Origin: UBA9676 sp036522155
GTDB lineage: Bacteria > Actinomycetota > Actinomycetes > Streptosporangiales > Streptosporangiaceae
Length of the DNA: 12,953 nucleotides
Direction: 5' to 3'
NCBI GenBank assembly: GCA_036522155.1
Contig: DATDGI010000461.1
Coordinates: 1 to 12,953, forward strand
Below are positions 12,835 to 12,953 of the stretch, piece after piece. The notes beneath the pieces were generated by a model. It was not told the DNA's origin and ran no database searches. It saw only the letters and a program-made list of their open reading frames with translations. Every line of letters begins with the position of its first letter. Position 1 is the stretch's first letter. Both the position numbers and the translations under genes were made by a program.

Positions 12835-12953
12835 ATGCCCGCTCTCACGATCACCGAGGCCGGCGGCCCGGATCTTGAGCTCATCCGCGCAGTTGCCGCC
12901 GGCCAGGCCGTCAGCATTGCGCCAGGCCTGCTGGAAATGGTGCAGCAGCGCTG
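12835..12953 (+). CDS. histidine/aromatic amino acid ammonia-lyase, N-terminal part
   Basis: Only 39 codons and two bases are present before the window ends. The start MPALTITEAGGPDLELIRAV followed by AAGQAVSIAPGLLEMVQQR matches the opening of the HutH/PAL superfamily: a beta hairpin L-T-I, the element ending RAVAAGQAVSIAP, and a helix that in the family continues with a R/x-x-L-E pattern. These enzymes use an autocatalytic MIO group (Ala-Ser-Gly, outside the window) to remove ammonia from histidine, phenylalanine or tyrosine. The ATG lies two bases after the cyclodeaminase-like stop, so the genes form one operon. The assignment rests on a short segment and is provisional. Confidence 0.6.
   Translation, partial: MPALTITEAGGPDLELIRAVAAGQAVSIAPGLLEMVQQR

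Overview
The window is strongly GC-rich, with GC-biased third codon positions, GTG and TTG as candidate starts, purine-rich ribosome binding sites, and families typical of high-GC Actinobacteria: an MMPL exporter, a 68-residue cold-shock protein, a helicase with the actinobacterial GRGKTGSGKT Walker A, and an HTH_34-type winged-helix regulator. I infer a soil-type actinobacterium but cannot name a genus. There is no rRNA, complete tRNA, CRISPR array, transposase or integrase.

Left part (1-4425). A secreted, probably beta-helical protein with repeated G-G-N motifs (minus strand) is divergent from a large MMPL-family RND transporter (plus strand). Their 366-base intergenic region holds a CRP-like inverted repeat and an AT-rich island that probably contains the transporter promoter. 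The transporter converges on a minus-strand pair: a 75-residue protein with a small Tudor/CarD-like fold, followed by a 126-residue protein of unknown function.

Centre (4426-7493). A cold-shock module on the minus strand comprises a DEAD-box RNA helicase followed by a CspA-like protein. The csp gene has a long leader and a very stable hairpin beyond its stop codon. A hemolysin III/PAQR-like membrane protein is divergent from the helicase.

Right-centre (7494-10295). A polytopic sensor-like membrane protein without a kinase domain (minus) is divergent from a two-gene operon (plus) encoding a six-helix membrane protein and a winged-helix regulator. Three near-identical inverted repeats (ACTTTA-CGnCA-TAAAGT) precede that operon. 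They overlap its promoter and are very likely the regulator's operators, giving autorepression. The operon ends in a strong hairpin. Beyond it is a tRNA-like 3'-half fragment on the minus strand, and a 19-base sequence that recurs at the far end of this segment, hinting at an old integration or rearrangement.

Right end (10296-12953). A small unknown protein (minus) is divergent from a HAD-IIA phosphatase (plus). They are followed by an ornithine cyclodeaminase/mu-crystallin-like enzyme and, two bases later, the start of a probable histidine/aromatic amino acid ammonia-lyase cut by the window edge. A 39-codon ORF with a Trp-Trp pair overlaps the cyclodeaminase start by four bases (GTGA) and may be a leader peptide. 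This end looks like the beginning of an amino-acid-metabolising operon of unknown product.
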